Positions 16,287 to 26,210 are shown, numbered from the stretch's first letter. The stretch is DNA of 64,000 nt from an uncultured Pseudomonadales bacterium (GCA_958295875.1 OY282379.1:2108001-2172000), one strand, 5' to 3'. Made by a program: numbers and translations. Notes: generated by a model from the sequence alone, not told the origin.

Positions 16287-18443
16287 ATGGCTGATCCATC
16301 GGCCGCCGCCGAGCGCTTCTCGGTGCGGCGTCTGTTCGAGGACCCGACCCTCGCCGGGGCGACGCCCAGCCAAGCAACGGTTGCCCCCGGCGGCCGCCAT
16401 GTCGCCTTCCTGCGCCCGGCGGACGAGAACCGGGAACGCTTGAGCCTTTGGCGCTATGACCTGCGCGCGGGGCGGCTTGAACCCCTCATCGTCGCGCCAT
16501 CTGACAACGTCGAACCGAGCGCCGCAGAGCGTGCCGAACGCGAGCGGTGGCGGCGTTTTGGCGGCGGCGTCACCGCGTATGCGTGGCATCCCGACGGCCA
16601 ACGCTTATTGGCCACCATCGATGGCGCCGCGTGGCTGTGCAACGCCGAGACGGGCGCCATGTCGGCGCTGATGCAGCGCGGCGAGACGCCGCTCGGCATC
16701 ACGCTCTCGCGCACCGGGCGTTTCGTGAGCTTCACGCGGGATGGCGAGCTGCACGTCTGCAACGTCGCCACCGGCGAAGCGCGGCGCCTCACCGATGATG
16801 CCGGCGACACCGTGACGAACGGGCTGCCGGAGTTCATCGCCCAAGAGGAGATGCACCGCTTCACTGGCCACTGGTGGGCCAAAGATGACCGTCGCCTCGC
16901 CTTCACCCGCGTGGACACCGCGCCCATTCCCGTCTCGCAGCGCTTTGAGGCGCATGGCGACAGGCTGGACGTGGTGCAGCAGCGGTATCCCCATGCCGGC
17001 GGCGCCAATGCCGATGTGCGGCTCTTCGTGCTGGACATGGACGCCGATGGCGCGGTGGGGCAGCGCCGCGAACTCGATTGGCGGGAAGGCGGATTCGACT
17101 ACCTCGCCCGCGTGGCGTTCGCACCAAGCGGTGCCCTCATCGCGCAGGTGCAGAGCCGTGATCAACGGCGCTTCGCGGTGAAGCGCTGGGCGCCGACCGG
17201 GGCAGGGTGGACAACCCTTTTTGAGGAGACGCAGGACGCTTGGGTGAACCTGCACGACAACCTCAAGTTCACTGGCGACGGCGATGCATTCGTTTGGACG
17301 TCCGAACGCGATGGCCACGCAGACCTCTACCTGCACGATGGCGAGGACGGCGCGTTGCAGCGCTGGCCGAGCGGCTTGGATGGCGTGCGCCGCGTGCTCT
17401 GGGCGGATGCGGAGGCCGCGCTGGTGGCTGGCTGGCTGGATGACCCGACGGCGCAGCATCTCTACCGAGTGTCGCGCGGTGGGGTGCCCTCCGAAGCGCT
17501 CACCGCCGGCGACGCTTGGCATGATGGCGCGGTGGACGCGGCCGGCACGGTGTGCGTCGTGACGACGACGGCCCCGCATGTGCCCAGCCGCTTGGAGGCC
17601 ATCGACTTGGCCGGGGAGCAACGCGCCCGCATCCACGATGGCGCAGTGGCCCCCGGCCATCCCTACCACCCGTTCCTCTCCCGCCACATCCCCGCCACGT
17701 TCGGCGCCATCGCCGCGGAGGATGGCCAACGGCTGCACTATCGATTGACGCCGCCGGTTGGCGCGGACGCCGGCGGCAAGCATCCCGTGATCGTGCATGT
17801 CTATGGCGGCCCCGGCGTGCAGCGCGTGCGGCGCGAGTGGGGGCCGCTCGTCACGCAGCTGTTCGCGCAGCGCGGCTACGGCGTTTTCGAGTTGGACAAT
17901 CGCGGTGGCGCCGGGCGCGCCAAGCGCTTTGAAGCCCCGCTTCGCGGCCGGCTCGGCGATGTTGAAGTGCGAGACCAACTCGCCGGCGTCGCCTTCCTGC
18001 GCGGCCTGCCGTGGGTGGACGGCGGCCGCATCGGCGTTTTCGGCCACAGCTACGGCGGCTACATGGCGCTGCTCTGCATGGCGAAGGCGCCGGCCGCGTT
18101 CGCCGCCGGCGTCAGCATTGCGCCGGTGACGGACTGGGCGCTCTACGACACCCACTACGTTGAGCGCTATCTCGGCATGCCTCAGGAGAATCCGGAAGGC
18201 TATCGGCAGAGCGCCGTGTTCCCGTGGCTGGATGGGCTGCGCGGCCCGCTGCTGCTCATGCATGGCATGGCGGACGACAACGTGCTGTTCGACCACTCGA
18301 CGCGGTTGATGCAGGCGCTGCAGGAACGCGGCGCACTGTTCGAGCTGATGACGTATCCGGGCGCCAAGCATGCGCTGCACGAACGCCATGTGGCCATCCA
18401 CCGCCACGAGACCATCCTGGATTTCTTTGCCCGACGGCTTTAA
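16287..18443 (+). CDS. S9 family (dipeptidyl peptidase IV-like) serine peptidase
   Basis: A 718-residue prolyl oligopeptidase-clan enzyme: an eight-bladed propeller-type N-terminal part (about 30-480, including FIAQEEMHRFTGHWW, which in DPP IV holds the double-Glu motif that selects dipeptides) and a C-terminal alpha/beta hydrolase domain. The catalytic triad is Ser588 in GHSYGGYM, Asp663 or Asp664 in MADDNV, and His695 in GAKHALHE. No signal peptide is visible, so it is likely cytoplasmic. It probably removes Xaa-Pro dipeptides that pepQ, 54 bp upstream, would then split. Confidence 0.92.
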   Translation: MADPSAAAERFSVRRLFEDPTLAGATPSQATVAPGGRHVAFLRPADENRERLSLWRYDLRAGRLEPLIVAPSDNVEPSAAERAERERWRRFGGGVTAYAWHPDGQRLLATIDGAAWLCNAETGAMSALMQRGETPLGITLSRTGRFVSFTRDGELHVCNVATGEARRLTDDAGDTVTNGLPEFIAQEEMHRFTGHWWAKDDRRLAFTRVDTAPIPVSQRFEAHGDRLDVVQQRYPHAGGANADVRLFVLDMDADGAVGQRRELDWREGGFDYLARVAFAPSGALIAQVQSRDQRRFAVKRWAPTGAGWTTLFEETQDAWVNLHDNLKFTGDGDAFVWTSERDGHADLYLHDGEDGALQRWPSGLDGVRRVLWADAEAALVAGWLDDPTAQHLYRVSRGGVPSEALTAGDAWHDGAVDAAGTVCVVTTTAPHVPSRLEAIDLAGEQRARIHDGAVAPGHPYHPFLSRHIPATFGAIAAEDGQRLHYRLTPPVGADAGGKHPVIVHVYGGPGVQRVRREWGPLVTQLFAQRGYGVFELDNRGGAGRAKRFEAPLRGRLGDVEVRDQLAGVAFLRGLPWVDGGRIGVFGHSYGGYMALLCMAKAPAAFAAGVSIAPVTDWALYDTHYVERYLGMPQENPEGYRQSAVFPWLDGLRGPLLLMHGMADDNVLFDHSTRLMQALQERGALFELMTYPGAKHALHERHVAIHRHETILDFFARRL

Positions 18444-18547
18444 CGGGTCTTCGCGCTTGGCAGCGCTGAGCCCTTGCAGTGGGCCGAGCCCTCGGGACGA
18501 AAAGAAGGCGCGAGCGCCCTTGGCAGCCATTCCCAGACGCTTGAGGC

Positions 18548-18886
18548 TCACAGCGTGTGCGTGGGCCGGCCGGACTGCAGGATGCCGGCCAGATACGTTT
18601 CGATCTTCGCCCGCACCAAGTCATCACCGTCGCTGAACTGGGCGCCGATGCCGGCCACGCGCTGGTGCTCCGCGCCCGGCGGGGTGATCCAGACCACGCG
18701 GCCGGCCACGGGAATGGGCTCTGGCTCATCCATGAGCCGCAACAACAGGAACACTTCGTCGCCGAGCTGGTATTCGTCCACCGTGGGCACGAATAGCCCG
18801 CCGTTGGCAATGAATGGCATGTAAGCCGCGTACAGGACGTTGCGGTCTCTGATGGTGAGGGAGAGCGCACCCTGTTTTGTGGCCAT
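18548..18886 (-). CDS. pilZ: PilZ domain type IV pilus assembly protein
   Basis: A 112-residue protein typical of the founding PilZ family: SLTIRDRNVLYAAYMPFIANGGLFVPT at the start, FLLLRLMDEPEPIPVAGRVVWI and GIGAQFSDGD. This class often lacks the RxxxR c-di-GMP motif, which is also not evident here. It lies directly downstream of holB, as in Pseudomonas and Xanthomonas, where it is needed for type IV pilus assembly. No other pilus genes are in this window. Confidence 0.9.
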   Translation of the reverse strand: MATKQGALSLTIRDRNVLYAAYMPFIANGGLFVPTVDEYQLGDEVFLLLRLMDEPEPIPVAGRVVWITPPGAEHQRVAGIGAQFSDGDDLVRAKIETYLAGILQSGRPTHTL

Positions 18887-19014
18887 GTTGACGCTTCCGT
18901 CGCGAGAGCCCAGCGCCCATGATGCGCGCGCAGCCGCACGCAGTCAGCAGACATTCGCTGGGCGTTGCTTGGGTGATTGCCGCCTCGAGGCGGCAGACAT
19001 TCGCCCGGCGTGGC

Positions 19015-19887
19015 CTACGTGATTGCCGCCGCCCGCCGCCACATGAGCAGCAGCCGCTCAAACTGCGCTTGGGCGTTGAGGCCGCTCGACGCCACGGCCG
19101 CGGCGCGCAGTGCCGCGAGCTCGGCGTCGAAGCGCAGCAATCTGCGCGGCTCGGCGGCTTCCCGCGCCAGGCGATGGACATGGCGCTGCCAACGCGCGGT
19201 GAGTTCCAACAGCTCTTCCCGGCGCCACGCGAGCGCTTGGTCTAGCGCTGTCACCTTGCCGCTGGCCACCGCTTCCAAGGCGTTCCACATCGGTTCCTCA
19301 CCGCGCCCCAATGCGTCGCGGGCGCGGTATGGCGCTCCCCCCACCTCCACCAGCATCGGCGCCGCGCGCTCGATGGGCACCCCTTGCTCGGCAAGCCACG
19401 CCTTGACGGTGGCGGCGTCGGCGGGGCGCACGGCCACGCGCTGGCAGCGGCTGCGCACGGTGGCCGGCAGTTGCGCCGGCGCATGGGTGACGAGGATCAG
19501 GTAGCTGTCTCCCGGCGGTTCCTCCAACGTCTTCAAGAGGGCGTTGGCGGCGTTGGGGTTCATCCGGTGCGCGCTGTTCAGCACCGCCGCCTTGGCTTTG
19601 CCGAGGGCTGCGGTCTGGTGCATGAAGGCGGAAAGCTCGCGGATGGCCTCCACCCGAATGGTGTTGCCCGGCGCTGCCGGCTCCACCCAGCGCAGGTCTG
19701 GATGCGCGATGGCGCTGGCGTCCTTCTCCACCTCTTCTTCAAGCAGCGTCAGGGCGAAGTGGCTCGCCAAAAGTGGCTCGCCCCAGCCGCCCGGCCCCTG
19801 CATGAGCACCGCGTGCGGCGCCCGGCCGTCATCCACCAATCGCTGCAGCGCCGCGGCAGGCTCGCGCAGCCAGGCCGGCAGGCTCAT
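19015..19887 (-). CDS. holB: DNA polymerase III subunit delta'
   Basis: A 290-residue clamp-loader subunit. The Walker A site is degenerate (GPGGWGEP, no GKT/S), as expected because delta' does not hydrolyse ATP. NPNAANALLKTLEEPP and TVRSRCQRV (the SRC motif) are conserved. The zinc-binding cysteines of E. coli delta' are not seen. The start overlaps the tmk stop by 4 bp (ATGA), which fixes it at 19887. It works with delta, tau/gamma and the beta clamp during replication. Confidence 0.93.
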   Translation of the reverse strand: MSLPAWLREPAAALQRLVDDGRAPHAVLMQGPGGWGEPLLASHFALTLLEEEVEKDASAIAHPDLRWVEPAAPGNTIRVEAIRELSAFMHQTAALGKAKAAVLNSAHRMNPNAANALLKTLEEPPGDSYLILVTHAPAQLPATVRSRCQRVAVRPADAATVKAWLAEQGVPIERAAPMLVEVGGAPYRARDALGRGEEPMWNALEAVASGKVTALDQALAWRREELLELTARWQRHVHRLAREAAEPRRLLRFDAELAALRAAAVASSGLNAQAQFERLLLMWRRAAAIT

Positions 19888-20522
19888 GTCGCCGCGTCCG
19901 CCAGCGCGTCGAGGCGTTCGACGATGTGCTCGGCCACCACCTCGCGGGGCGCTGAGGCGTCGATCACGCAGAAGCGCGGGTTGCCTTCGGCAAGGGCGAG
20001 GTAGCCGGCGCGAACACGCCTGAAGAACTCGGCGTCTTCGCTCTCGAAGCGATCCCGCGAGGGCCTGCCGGCGCCATCGACACGCTGGAATGCCACCTCT
20101 GGCGACACGTCCAAGTAGAGCGTGAGATCGGGCTGCAGGCCCGGGTGCGCCAAGGCCGCAAGCGTTTCGATGGTGGCGCCCGGCACCCCCCGCGCAGCGC
20201 CTTGGTAGGCTCTCGTGGCATCCGTGAAGCGGTCGCACAGCACCCAGCGGCCAGCCGCCAGCGCCGGCGCGATGACCGCTGCCACATGCTGCGCCCGCGC
20301 CGCGAACAGCAACAGCGTCTCGGCGAGGGGTGTGACGCGCTCCTCGCGTGGGGCGATCAGCAACCCACGCACCTCCTCCGCAAGGGGCGTTCCGCCGGGT
20401 TCCCGCGTCACCAAGAAGTCGATGCCGCGCCGTTGCAGGCAACGCTCGGCTGCCGCGATGCCCGTGGTCTTGCCGGCGCCATCGGCGCCTTCCAACGTGA
20501 CGAAACGGCCCGCGCGCGTCAT
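19884..20522 (-). CDS. tmk: Thymidylate kinase
   Basis: A 212-residue dTMP kinase with the P-loop EGADGAGKTTGI at the N-terminus, the DR motif in LCDRFTDATRAYQG, and a lid region around DGAGRPSRDRFESED. It makes dTDP for DNA synthesis. It overlaps mltG upstream and holB downstream by 4 bp each, so the three are one translational unit, the arrangement seen in E. coli. Confidence 0.95.
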   Translation of the reverse strand: MTRAGRFVTLEGADGAGKTTGIAAAERCLQRRGIDFLVTREPGGTPLAEEVRGLLIAPREERVTPLAETLLLFAARAQHVAAVIAPALAAGRWVLCDRFTDATRAYQGAARGVPGATIETLAALAHPGLQPDLTLYLDVSPEVAFQRVDGAGRPSRDRFESEDAEFFRRVRAGYLALAEGNPRFCVIDASAPREVVAEHIVERLDALADAAT

Positions 20523-21520
20523 CCGCCGGCCAATTGGTAGCGCCGCACGGCGCGGTTGTGTTCGTTCAAGGTGTCTGAGAAGACGGTGGCGCCGTCGCCG
20601 CGGGCCACGAAGTAGAGGGCCGTGCCATCTGCGGGGCGCAACGCCGCACGGATGGCGCCGAGGCCAGGCAGCGCGATGGGGGTTGGCGGCAGGCCGCGGC
20701 GGCGATAGGTGTTGTAGGGCCCGTCGGTGCGCAGGTGGGTGCGCTTCAAGTCGCCATCGAAAGCGGCGCCGAGGCCGTAGATGATGGATGGGTCCGTCTG
20801 CAGGCGCATGCCCCGTGCCAGCCGACGGACGAACACGCCGGCGACGCGCGGGCGGTCTGTGGGGAGCGAGGTCTCCTTCTCGATGAGGGACGCCATCACC
20901 AATGCCTCGCGCGTGTCCCCATAAGGAAGGCCCTCATCGCGCTGGGCCCACTCGGTGGCCAGCACCGCCTCCATCTTGGCGTGGGCGCGGCGCAGCACGT
21001 CCGCCGCCAAATCCCCGGCCACATAGTGGTAGGTGTCTGGAAAGAACCGGCCTTCGGCGTGGCCGTCGCCGAGTTGCAAACGCCCCAGTAGATCCTCGGC
21101 GTCAGCGTCAGTCAGGGTCGTTGCGAGCCCCGGCGCGGCATTGGCCGCCGCCAGCATGTCCCGCACCGTCCAACCCTCGACGATCTGCAGCCGATGCACC
21201 ACGACGTCCCCGGCGACGAGCTGCGCCAGCACCGCGTTGGGCGTGGCGCCAGCAGGGAAACGATATTCGCCGGCGCGCACGGACGCCGCGTCTCCGCGCA
21301 GCCGGGCGAGCCAGGAAAACAACGGCGCGTGGGCGATGACGCCGTGGCCAGCCAGCGCCTGCGCTACCGCGCCCACACCGCTGCCGGCCGGCACCGTCAC
21401 CTCAGCCGGGGCTTGGCTCGGCCCCGGCCGTTCAGCCCAAGCGAAGAGCGCCCACACCGCGGCGCCGAGGCCGGCGAGCGTCGCCGTCGCCAGCCAAATC
21501 ACCGCTCGCCAGCCGGACAT
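20519..21520 (-). CDS. mltG: Endolytic peptidoglycan transglycosylase MltG (YceG)
   Basis: A 333-residue protein with one N-terminal membrane anchor (about 5-25, AVIWLATATLAGLGAAVWAL) and a YceG domain. Conserved segments are PDTYHYVAG, MASLIEKETSLPTDRPRVAGVFVRRL (with the catalytic Glu in SLIEKE) and MRLQTDPSIIYG. It cuts nascent glycan strands and so sets their length. ATG 21520 is chosen because it places the membrane helix at the very start. The pabC gene that precedes it in E. coli is absent. Confidence 0.92.
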   Translation of the reverse strand: MSGWRAVIWLATATLAGLGAAVWALFAWAERPGPSQAPAEVTVPAGSGVGAVAQALAGHGVIAHAPLFSWLARLRGDAASVRAGEYRFPAGATPNAVLAQLVAGDVVVHRLQIVEGWTVRDMLAAANAAPGLATTLTDADAEDLLGRLQLGDGHAEGRFFPDTYHYVAGDLAADVLRRAHAKMEAVLATEWAQRDEGLPYGDTREALVMASLIEKETSLPTDRPRVAGVFVRRLARGMRLQTDPSIIYGLGAAFDGDLKRTHLRTDGPYNTYRRRGLPPTPIALPGLGAIRAALRPADGTALYFVARGDGATVFSDTLNEHNRAVRRYQLAGG

Positions 21521-21748
21521 GCCGTTGATTCTAACCCTGAGCACGTGTTGAGCGGCTTGCCGGGCAGGGCTTGCCGGGCCGTGAAAGGGGGTGCGCTTCG
21601 GGTGCGAGCGATGCCGCAATGGATCTGGCGTCGTGGCGCGTTTTTTCCGCGCGGCACAAGCTGGTCGCGCCAGCCACACTGCCCATTGCCGCGATGGATT
21701 TCGGCTCGTCGTCGTGGCCCGCTTCCATGCGCCGGGCCTGCGCCAGCC

Positions 21749-22990
21749 TCAAACGCGCTTGAAGATCAACGTGCCGTTGGTGCCGCCGAAACCGAAGGAG
21801 TTGGAGAGCGCCGCGTTGATGGCCATATCCCGCGCTGCGTTGGGAACGTAATCCAAGTCGCAGTCTTCGCTGGGGTTCTCCAAGTTGATCGTCGGCGGCG
21901 CCACCTGATCGCGCACCGCCAAGGCCGTGAAGATGCCTTCCACCGCGCCGGCGGCGCCGAGCAGGTGGCCGATCATGGATTTGCTTGAGCTGATCGCCAC
22001 TTGCGCCGCGGCCGCGCCGAAAGCGGCCTTGATGGCCAGCGTCTCCGCCACGTCGCCCTGCGGCGTCGAGGTGCCATGCGCGTTGACGTAATCGATGTCC
22101 GCCGGTGCCATCTCGGCGTCCCGCATCGCATGGGCCATGGCGGCCACGGCGCCGGCGCCGTCGTCCGGCGGGCTGGTGATGTGATGCGCGTCGCCGCTCA
22201 TGCCGAAGCCAGCCAACTCGCAATAGATGTTCGCGCCTCGGGCCCGTGCGTGTTCCCACTCTTCGAGCACGAGCACCCCGGCGCCGTCGCCAAGCACGAA
22301 TCCATCACGGTCTCTATCCCACGGGCGGCTGGCGTGTTCGGCGTCGTCGTTCCGGGTAGAAAGGGCGCGCATGGCGGCGAACCCCGCCACCGTCAAAGGC
22401 GAAGTGGCCTGTTCCGCCCCGCCCACCACCATCACGTCCGCATCGCCGCATTGAATGGTGCGGGCGCCGTAGCCGATGTTGTGGGTGCCCGTGGTGCAGG
22501 CGGTGACGATGGCGATGTTGGGGCCGCCAAAGCCATAGCGGATGGAGAGGTTGCCGGAGATCATGTTGATGATGCTCGCCGGCACGAAGAACGGCGAAAC
22601 GCGGCGCGGGCCGCCCTTCAGGAGCGTGCTGTGGGTGTCTTCAATGGTGCCGATGCCGCCGATGCCAGAGCCGATGGCGACGCCGATGCGGCGCCGGGTG
22701 GCTTCGTCCAAGCCTGCCAAGCCGGCGTCTTCCACCGCTTCAATGCCGGCCACCAAGCCGTATTGAATGAACGGGTCTAGCCGCCGCGCTTCCCGGCGGT
22801 CCAAGTAGTCCTCGATGTCCAGACCCTTCACCAGCGCGGCGATTTTGACGCTGTGCGCGGAGGTGTCGAAGGTGTCGATGACGCCGGCGCCGCTCACGCC
22901 GGCAAGGGCGTTGCGCCAAGCCGCTTGCACCGAATTGCCAATCGGTGAAAGCAAGCCTAAGCCGGTGACGGCTACCCTGCGCTTTCCCAC
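21749..22990 (-). CDS. fabF: 3-oxoacyl-ACP synthase II (KAS II)
   Basis: A 413-residue condensing enzyme with the Cys-His-His triad: Cys in [12 protein letters not shown], His in [11 protein letters not shown] and His in [11 protein letters not shown]. It elongates acyl-ACP with malonyl-ACP. It lies 27 bp after acpP. About 230 bp separate it from the downstream mltG start. No fabH or fabB is in the window; a KAS III must be supplied elsewhere. Confidence 0.96.
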   Translation of the reverse strand: MGKRRVAVTGLGLLSPIGNSVQAAWRNALAGVSGAGVIDTFDTSAHSVKIAALVKGLDIEDYLDRREARRLDPFIQYGLVAGIEAVEDAGLAGLDEATRRRIGVAIGSGIGGIGTIEDTHSTLLKGGPRRVSPFFVPASIINMISGNLSIRYGFGGPNIAIVTACTTGTHNIGYGARTIQCGDADVMVVGGAEQATSPLTVAGFAAMRALSTRNDDAEHASRPWDRDRDGFVLGDGAGVLVLEEWEHARARGANIYCELAGFGMSGDAHHITSPPDDGAGAVAAMAHAMRDAEMAPADIDYVNAHGTSTPQGDVAETLAIKAAFGAAAAQVAISSSKSMIGHLLGAAGAVEGIFTALAVRDQVAPPTINLENPSEDCDLDYVPNAARDMAINAALSNSFGFGGTNGTLIFKRV

Positions 22991-23016
22991 GCGCGGTTGC
23001 CTTGGGGGACGAGGCG

Positions 23017-23250
23017 CTACTGCTGCGCTAGGATGTAGTCGATGGCTTGCTTGACGGTGGTGATCTTCTCGGCTTCCTCGTCTGGGATTTCCGTCTCGAA
23101 CTCTTCCTCAAGGGCCATGACCAACTCGACGGTGTCGAGGGAATCTGCGCCGAGGTCTTCAACGAAAGAGGCTTCGTCCTTGACTTGATCTTCCTTGACG
23201 CCCAGCTGGTCGCAGATCAGCTTCTTCACCCGTTCTTCTACGCTGCTCAT
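23017..23250 (-). CDS. acpP: Acyl carrier protein
   Basis: A 77-residue acidic helical protein beginning [18 protein letters not shown]. The Ser of [15 protein letters not shown] carries the phosphopantetheine arm. It is the central carrier for fatty acid synthesis and lies between fabG and fabF as usual. The ATG at 23250 is preferred over an upstream in-frame GTG because it gives the standard length. Confidence 0.97.
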   Translation of the reverse strand: MSSVEERVKKLICDQLGVKEDQVKDEASFVEDLGADSLDTVELVMALEEEFETEIPDEEAEKITTVKQAIDYILAQQ

Positions 23251-23333
23251 TTCCCCTCCGGATCCCCGGTGCAAGGCGACGCGGTTGTCGCTTGCCTGGC
23301 CCTCGCGCCTAGAAGGGCTATTCTAAGCACCCC

Positions 23334-24062
23334 TCATGCCATGTGCAATCCGCCGTTCACCTGCACCGTCTCGCCCGTCACATAGGCGGCGTCGTCGCTG
23401 GCGAGGAACGCGACCACTGCCGCCACGTCATCGGGCCGGCCCAAGCGCCCTAGGGCGATGCGCTCGGTGAGCGCTTCCCTGGCGGCATCCCCAAGGGCCG
23501 CGGTCATGTCCGTTTCGACGAAACCGGGCGCCACCGCGTTCACGGTGATGCCGCGCGAGCCCACCTCCTGCGCCAACGCCCGGGTGAAGCCCTCGATGCC
23601 GGCTTTCGCGGCGGCGTAGTTCGTTTGGCCGGCGTTGCCCATGCGCGCCACCACCGAACTGACGTTGACGATACGCCCCCAACGGCCTCGCATCATGGGG
23701 CGCAGGAGCTTGCGGGTGAGTCGGTAGACGCCGCCCAAGTTGGTGTCCAGCACCGCCTGCCAAGCGTCTTCGCCCAAACGCGGCAACAGGTTGTCTTGGG
23801 TGATGCCGGCGTTGTTCACCAGCACCGATGGCGCTTCGCGGCCATCCGCGGCGCGCTTCAGGGCTGCGTCGATGGAGGCCGGGTCTCGCAGTTGAAGCTC
23901 CAATCCCATGCCGTGTTCGCCGAGGGCGGCCGTCACGTCGGCGGCGCCGGCGGCGGTGGTGGCGGTGCCGAGCACGAAACAGCCTTCTGCGGCTAGGCGC
24001 TGGGCGATGGCGGCGCCGATGCCCCGGCTCGCGCCGGTGACCAACGCGACGCGGCCGCTCAC
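23334..24062 (-). CDS. fabG: 3-oxoacyl-ACP reductase FabG
   Basis: A 242-residue SDR enzyme with TGASRGIGAAIA (NADPH site), VNNAG, Ser in NVSSVVARMG and the catalytic pair in NYAAAKAGIEGFT. It starts with GTG at 24062, 40 bp after fabD. It carries out the first reduction in fatty acid elongation; the fabD-fabG-acpP-fabF order separates it from the generic SDR genes at 8218 and 41528. Confidence 0.95.
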   Translation of the reverse strand: MSGRVALVTGASRGIGAAIAQRLAAEGCFVLGTATTAAGAADVTAALGEHGMGLELQLRDPASIDAALKRAADGREAPSVLVNNAGITQDNLLPRLGEDAWQAVLDTNLGGVYRLTRKLLRPMMRGRWGRIVNVSSVVARMGNAGQTNYAAAKAGIEGFTRALAQEVGSRGITVNAVAPGFVETDMTAALGDAAREALTERIALGRLGRPDDVAAVVAFLASDDAAYVTGETVQVNGGLHMA

Positions 24063-24102
24063 GGGGAGCCGGCGCGGGTGGTTGTGCAGGACGCCGTCGA
24101 GT

Positions 24103-25020
24103 TCATGCCAGCGCCGCTTCCATGCCGTCCCGCGTGCCGATGCCCGTCACCTTGATGGAACGGTCGATGCGGCGCTCCAAGCCGGCCAACACGTTGCCGG
24201 GGCCACATTCCACCATGCGCTTGACGCCGCGCTCGCCGATGGCCCGCGCGCAGTCGCTCCAGCGCACCGGGCGGCACAGTTGTTCCATGAGCTTGGCGCG
24301 GATGGCGTCCGCGCCCTCGGCCGGCAGCGCGTCCACGTTGTGCAGCACGGTGACGTCTGGTGCGCGGATCGGCGTTTCGTCCAAGGCCACGCGCAACCGC
24401 TCGGCTGCCGGCCGCATCAGTTCGCAGTGAAAGGGCCCGCTGACGTTGAGCGGCACCGCCCGCCGCGCGCCGGCTTCCTTGCAGGCGTCCACCGCCGACG
24501 CCACGGCTGCCGCGGCGCCGGAGATCACCACTTGGCCTGGGGCATTGAGATTCGCCGGCTGCACGACGCCGGCAACGGCCTCGCAATGGGCCATCACTTC
24601 GTCATCGTCCAAGCCGATGATGGCGGCCATCGCGCCTTCGCCCACCGGCGACGCCTCCTGCATGAAGCGGCCACGCGCATGCACCAGCCGCACGGCGTCT
24701 GCGAAGGCGATGGCGCCGGCGGCGGTGAGGGCCGTGTACTCGCCCAAGCTGTGCCCGGCCATGGCTGTTGGCAGGGCACCGCCCCGTGCGCGCCACGCTT
24801 GCCACAGCGCGATACCCACCGCGAGCAGCGCCGGTTGCGTCACCTCGGTGCTGGCGAGCCGATCCGCCGGCCCGGAGAGAATCATCGCGGCCAAATCGAA
24901 TCCCAGCGCGTCATTGGCCTCTTCGAGGCGTTCGCGCACGCACGGGTCGCTCTCCAAGAAATCGCTGGCCATGCCGACGGTTTGGGCGCCTTGGCCCGGA
25001 AAGACGAACCCCAAACTCAT
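24103..25020 (-). CDS. fabD: Malonyl-CoA:ACP transacylase
   Basis: A 305-residue acyltransferase: FVFPGQGAQTVGMA at the start, the nucleophile Ser in MAGHSLGEYTAL, and His in NVSGPFHCELM. It loads malonyl groups onto ACP. It begins only 18 bp after the plsX stop, exactly where E. coli and most relatives have fabH between them. Confidence 0.95.
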   Translation of the reverse strand: MSLGFVFPGQGAQTVGMASDFLESDPCVRERLEEANDALGFDLAAMILSGPADRLASTEVTQPALLAVGIALWQAWRARGGALPTAMAGHSLGEYTALTAAGAIAFADAVRLVHARGRFMQEASPVGEGAMAAIIGLDDDEVMAHCEAVAGVVQPANLNAPGQVVISGAAAAVASAVDACKEAGARRAVPLNVSGPFHCELMRPAAERLRVALDETPIRAPDVTVLHNVDALPAEGADAIRAKLMEQLCRPVRWSDCARAIGERGVKRMVECGPGNVLAGLERRIDRSIKVTGIGTRDGMEAALA

Positions 25021-25038
25021 GCCTGCCCCTGTTGCCCG

Positions 25039-26040
25039 CTAGGTGTCGACGGCCGCTGCAGCCAAGCTCGCGCCCAGACGCTCCACGACGCCCCCTGAGA
25101 GTTCCCGATGCGCCTGCGCCACCGCGTGCCGAAAACCGGTGCGATCCGCCCCGCCGTGGCTCTTCACGACCACGCCGCGAATGCCGATCAAACTCGCGCC
25201 ATTGTAGTGCTGTGGATTGTATGCCGCGGTCAGCCGTTCCAACGCGCCCCGCAACGGCGCGCCTTGGGCGCCGCTGGCCAGCTCGCGCCGCAGCAGCGCT
25301 TCCGCCATGCCGGCGGCGCCTTCGATGGCCTTCAGCGCGACGTTGCCGGCGAAGCCATCCGCCACCACCACATCTGCGACACCATCGAACAGCCCATTGG
25401 CCTCCAAGAACCCGACGAAATGGATTGCTGGGTCGCCTTCCAAGAGTTCGGCGGCGCGGCGGATGGTGTGCGGCCCCTTGCTGTGTTCGGCGCCAACGTT
25501 CAGGAGGGCGACCCGAGGCGCGGCCGCGCCGCCGACGGCTTGCGCCAAAGCCGTGCCCATGTGCGCGAATTGGCGCAGCCGTTCAGGAGTGCAGTTGAGG
25601 TTCGCGCCGACATCGAGCAGCCAGCAGCAGGCGCCGTCCCGGCCTGTGAGCGGCTTGACGATGGCCGGCCGGTCAATGCCCGGCAGCATCGGCAGGAACC
25701 GGCGGGAGAGCGCCATCAGCGCCGCGGTGTTGCCGGCGCTCACCACGGCATCCACCTGCTTGTTGGCGAGCAGCGTCAACGCGCGGCCCATGGAGGTGTC
25801 TTGCGCGTCGCGCAGCGCTTGGCGCAGGGAATCGCCATGCGCGATGGCGCGTGGCGCTTGTACTATGTCGTGGGCACCGGCGATGCCGCGCAGCGTCGCG
25901 CAGTCCCCAACGAGGGTCAGCGCGACATCGTGGCCAGCGGCGAATTCAAGGGCGCCCTCGGCAAGGACATGCGCTTCGGCGTCTCCACCGAGCGTATCGA
26001 CGGCGATGCGGGGCGGCGCAGTGCCGCCCTGGCGCGTCAG
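25039..26040 (-). CDS. plsX: Phosphate acyltransferase PlsX, apparent CTG start
   Basis: PlsX homology begins right at the rpmF boundary ([10 protein letters not shown], the family's N-terminal motif) and continues to the stop, giving 333 residues from CTG 26040. The first ATG in frame is codon 84, well inside the domain, and no ATG, GTG or TTG lies upstream in this frame. The CTG overlaps the rpmF stop (CTGA) and has an AGGTG box 8 nt before it. Other family motifs are [23 protein letters not shown] and [11 protein letters not shown]. PlsX makes acyl-phosphate for phospholipid synthesis. The product is certain; the start is inferred. Confidence 0.9.
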   Translation of the reverse strand: MTRQGGTAPPRIAVDTLGGDAEAHVLAEGALEFAAGHDVALTLVGDCATLRGIAGAHDIVQAPRAIAHGDSLRQALRDAQDTSMGRALTLLANKQVDAVVSAGNTAALMALSRRFLPMLPGIDRPAIVKPLTGRDGACCWLLDVGANLNCTPERLRQFAHMGTALAQAVGGAAAPRVALLNVGAEHSKGPHTIRRAAELLEGDPAIHFVGFLEANGLFDGVADVVVADGFAGNVALKAIEGAAGMAEALLRRELASGAQGAPLRGALERLTAAYNPQHYNGASLIGIRGVVVKSHGGADRTGFRHAVAQAHRELSGGVVERLGASLAAAAVDT

Positions 26041-26207
26041 CTGTCGAGCACCTGGCGGCCTCGGTAGAAGCCATCCGCGGTGACATGGTGCCGCCGATGC
26101 GTCTCGCCCGTCATCGGGTCTTTGGAGAGCGTGGGCTTCGGCAATGTGTCGTGGGAGCGGCGGCTGCCACGCCGGGCGCGGGTGCTCTTGTTCTGCTGAA
26201 CGGCCAT
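26037..26207 (-). CDS. rpmF: 50S ribosomal protein L32
   Basis: A 56-residue basic protein ([20 protein letters not shown] at the start) with the L32 signature [18 protein letters not shown]. An AGGG box lies 8 nt before the ATG. It starts 3 bp after yceD stops, and its own stop overlaps the apparent plsX start. The L32 zinc-binding cysteines are absent, as in many gammaproteobacteria. Confidence 0.97.
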   Translation of the reverse strand: MAVQQNKSTRARRGSRRSHDTLPKPTLSKDPMTGETHRRHHVTADGFYRGRQVLDS

Positions 26208-26210
26208 CAG

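Noticed and set aside
16605..18551. 648-codon frame antisense to the S9 peptidase, and a 630-codon frame at 14709-16601 antisense to pepQ
   Set aside because: Both are mirror frames of confirmed peptidase genes, with His/Arg/Ala-rich composition and no family motif.
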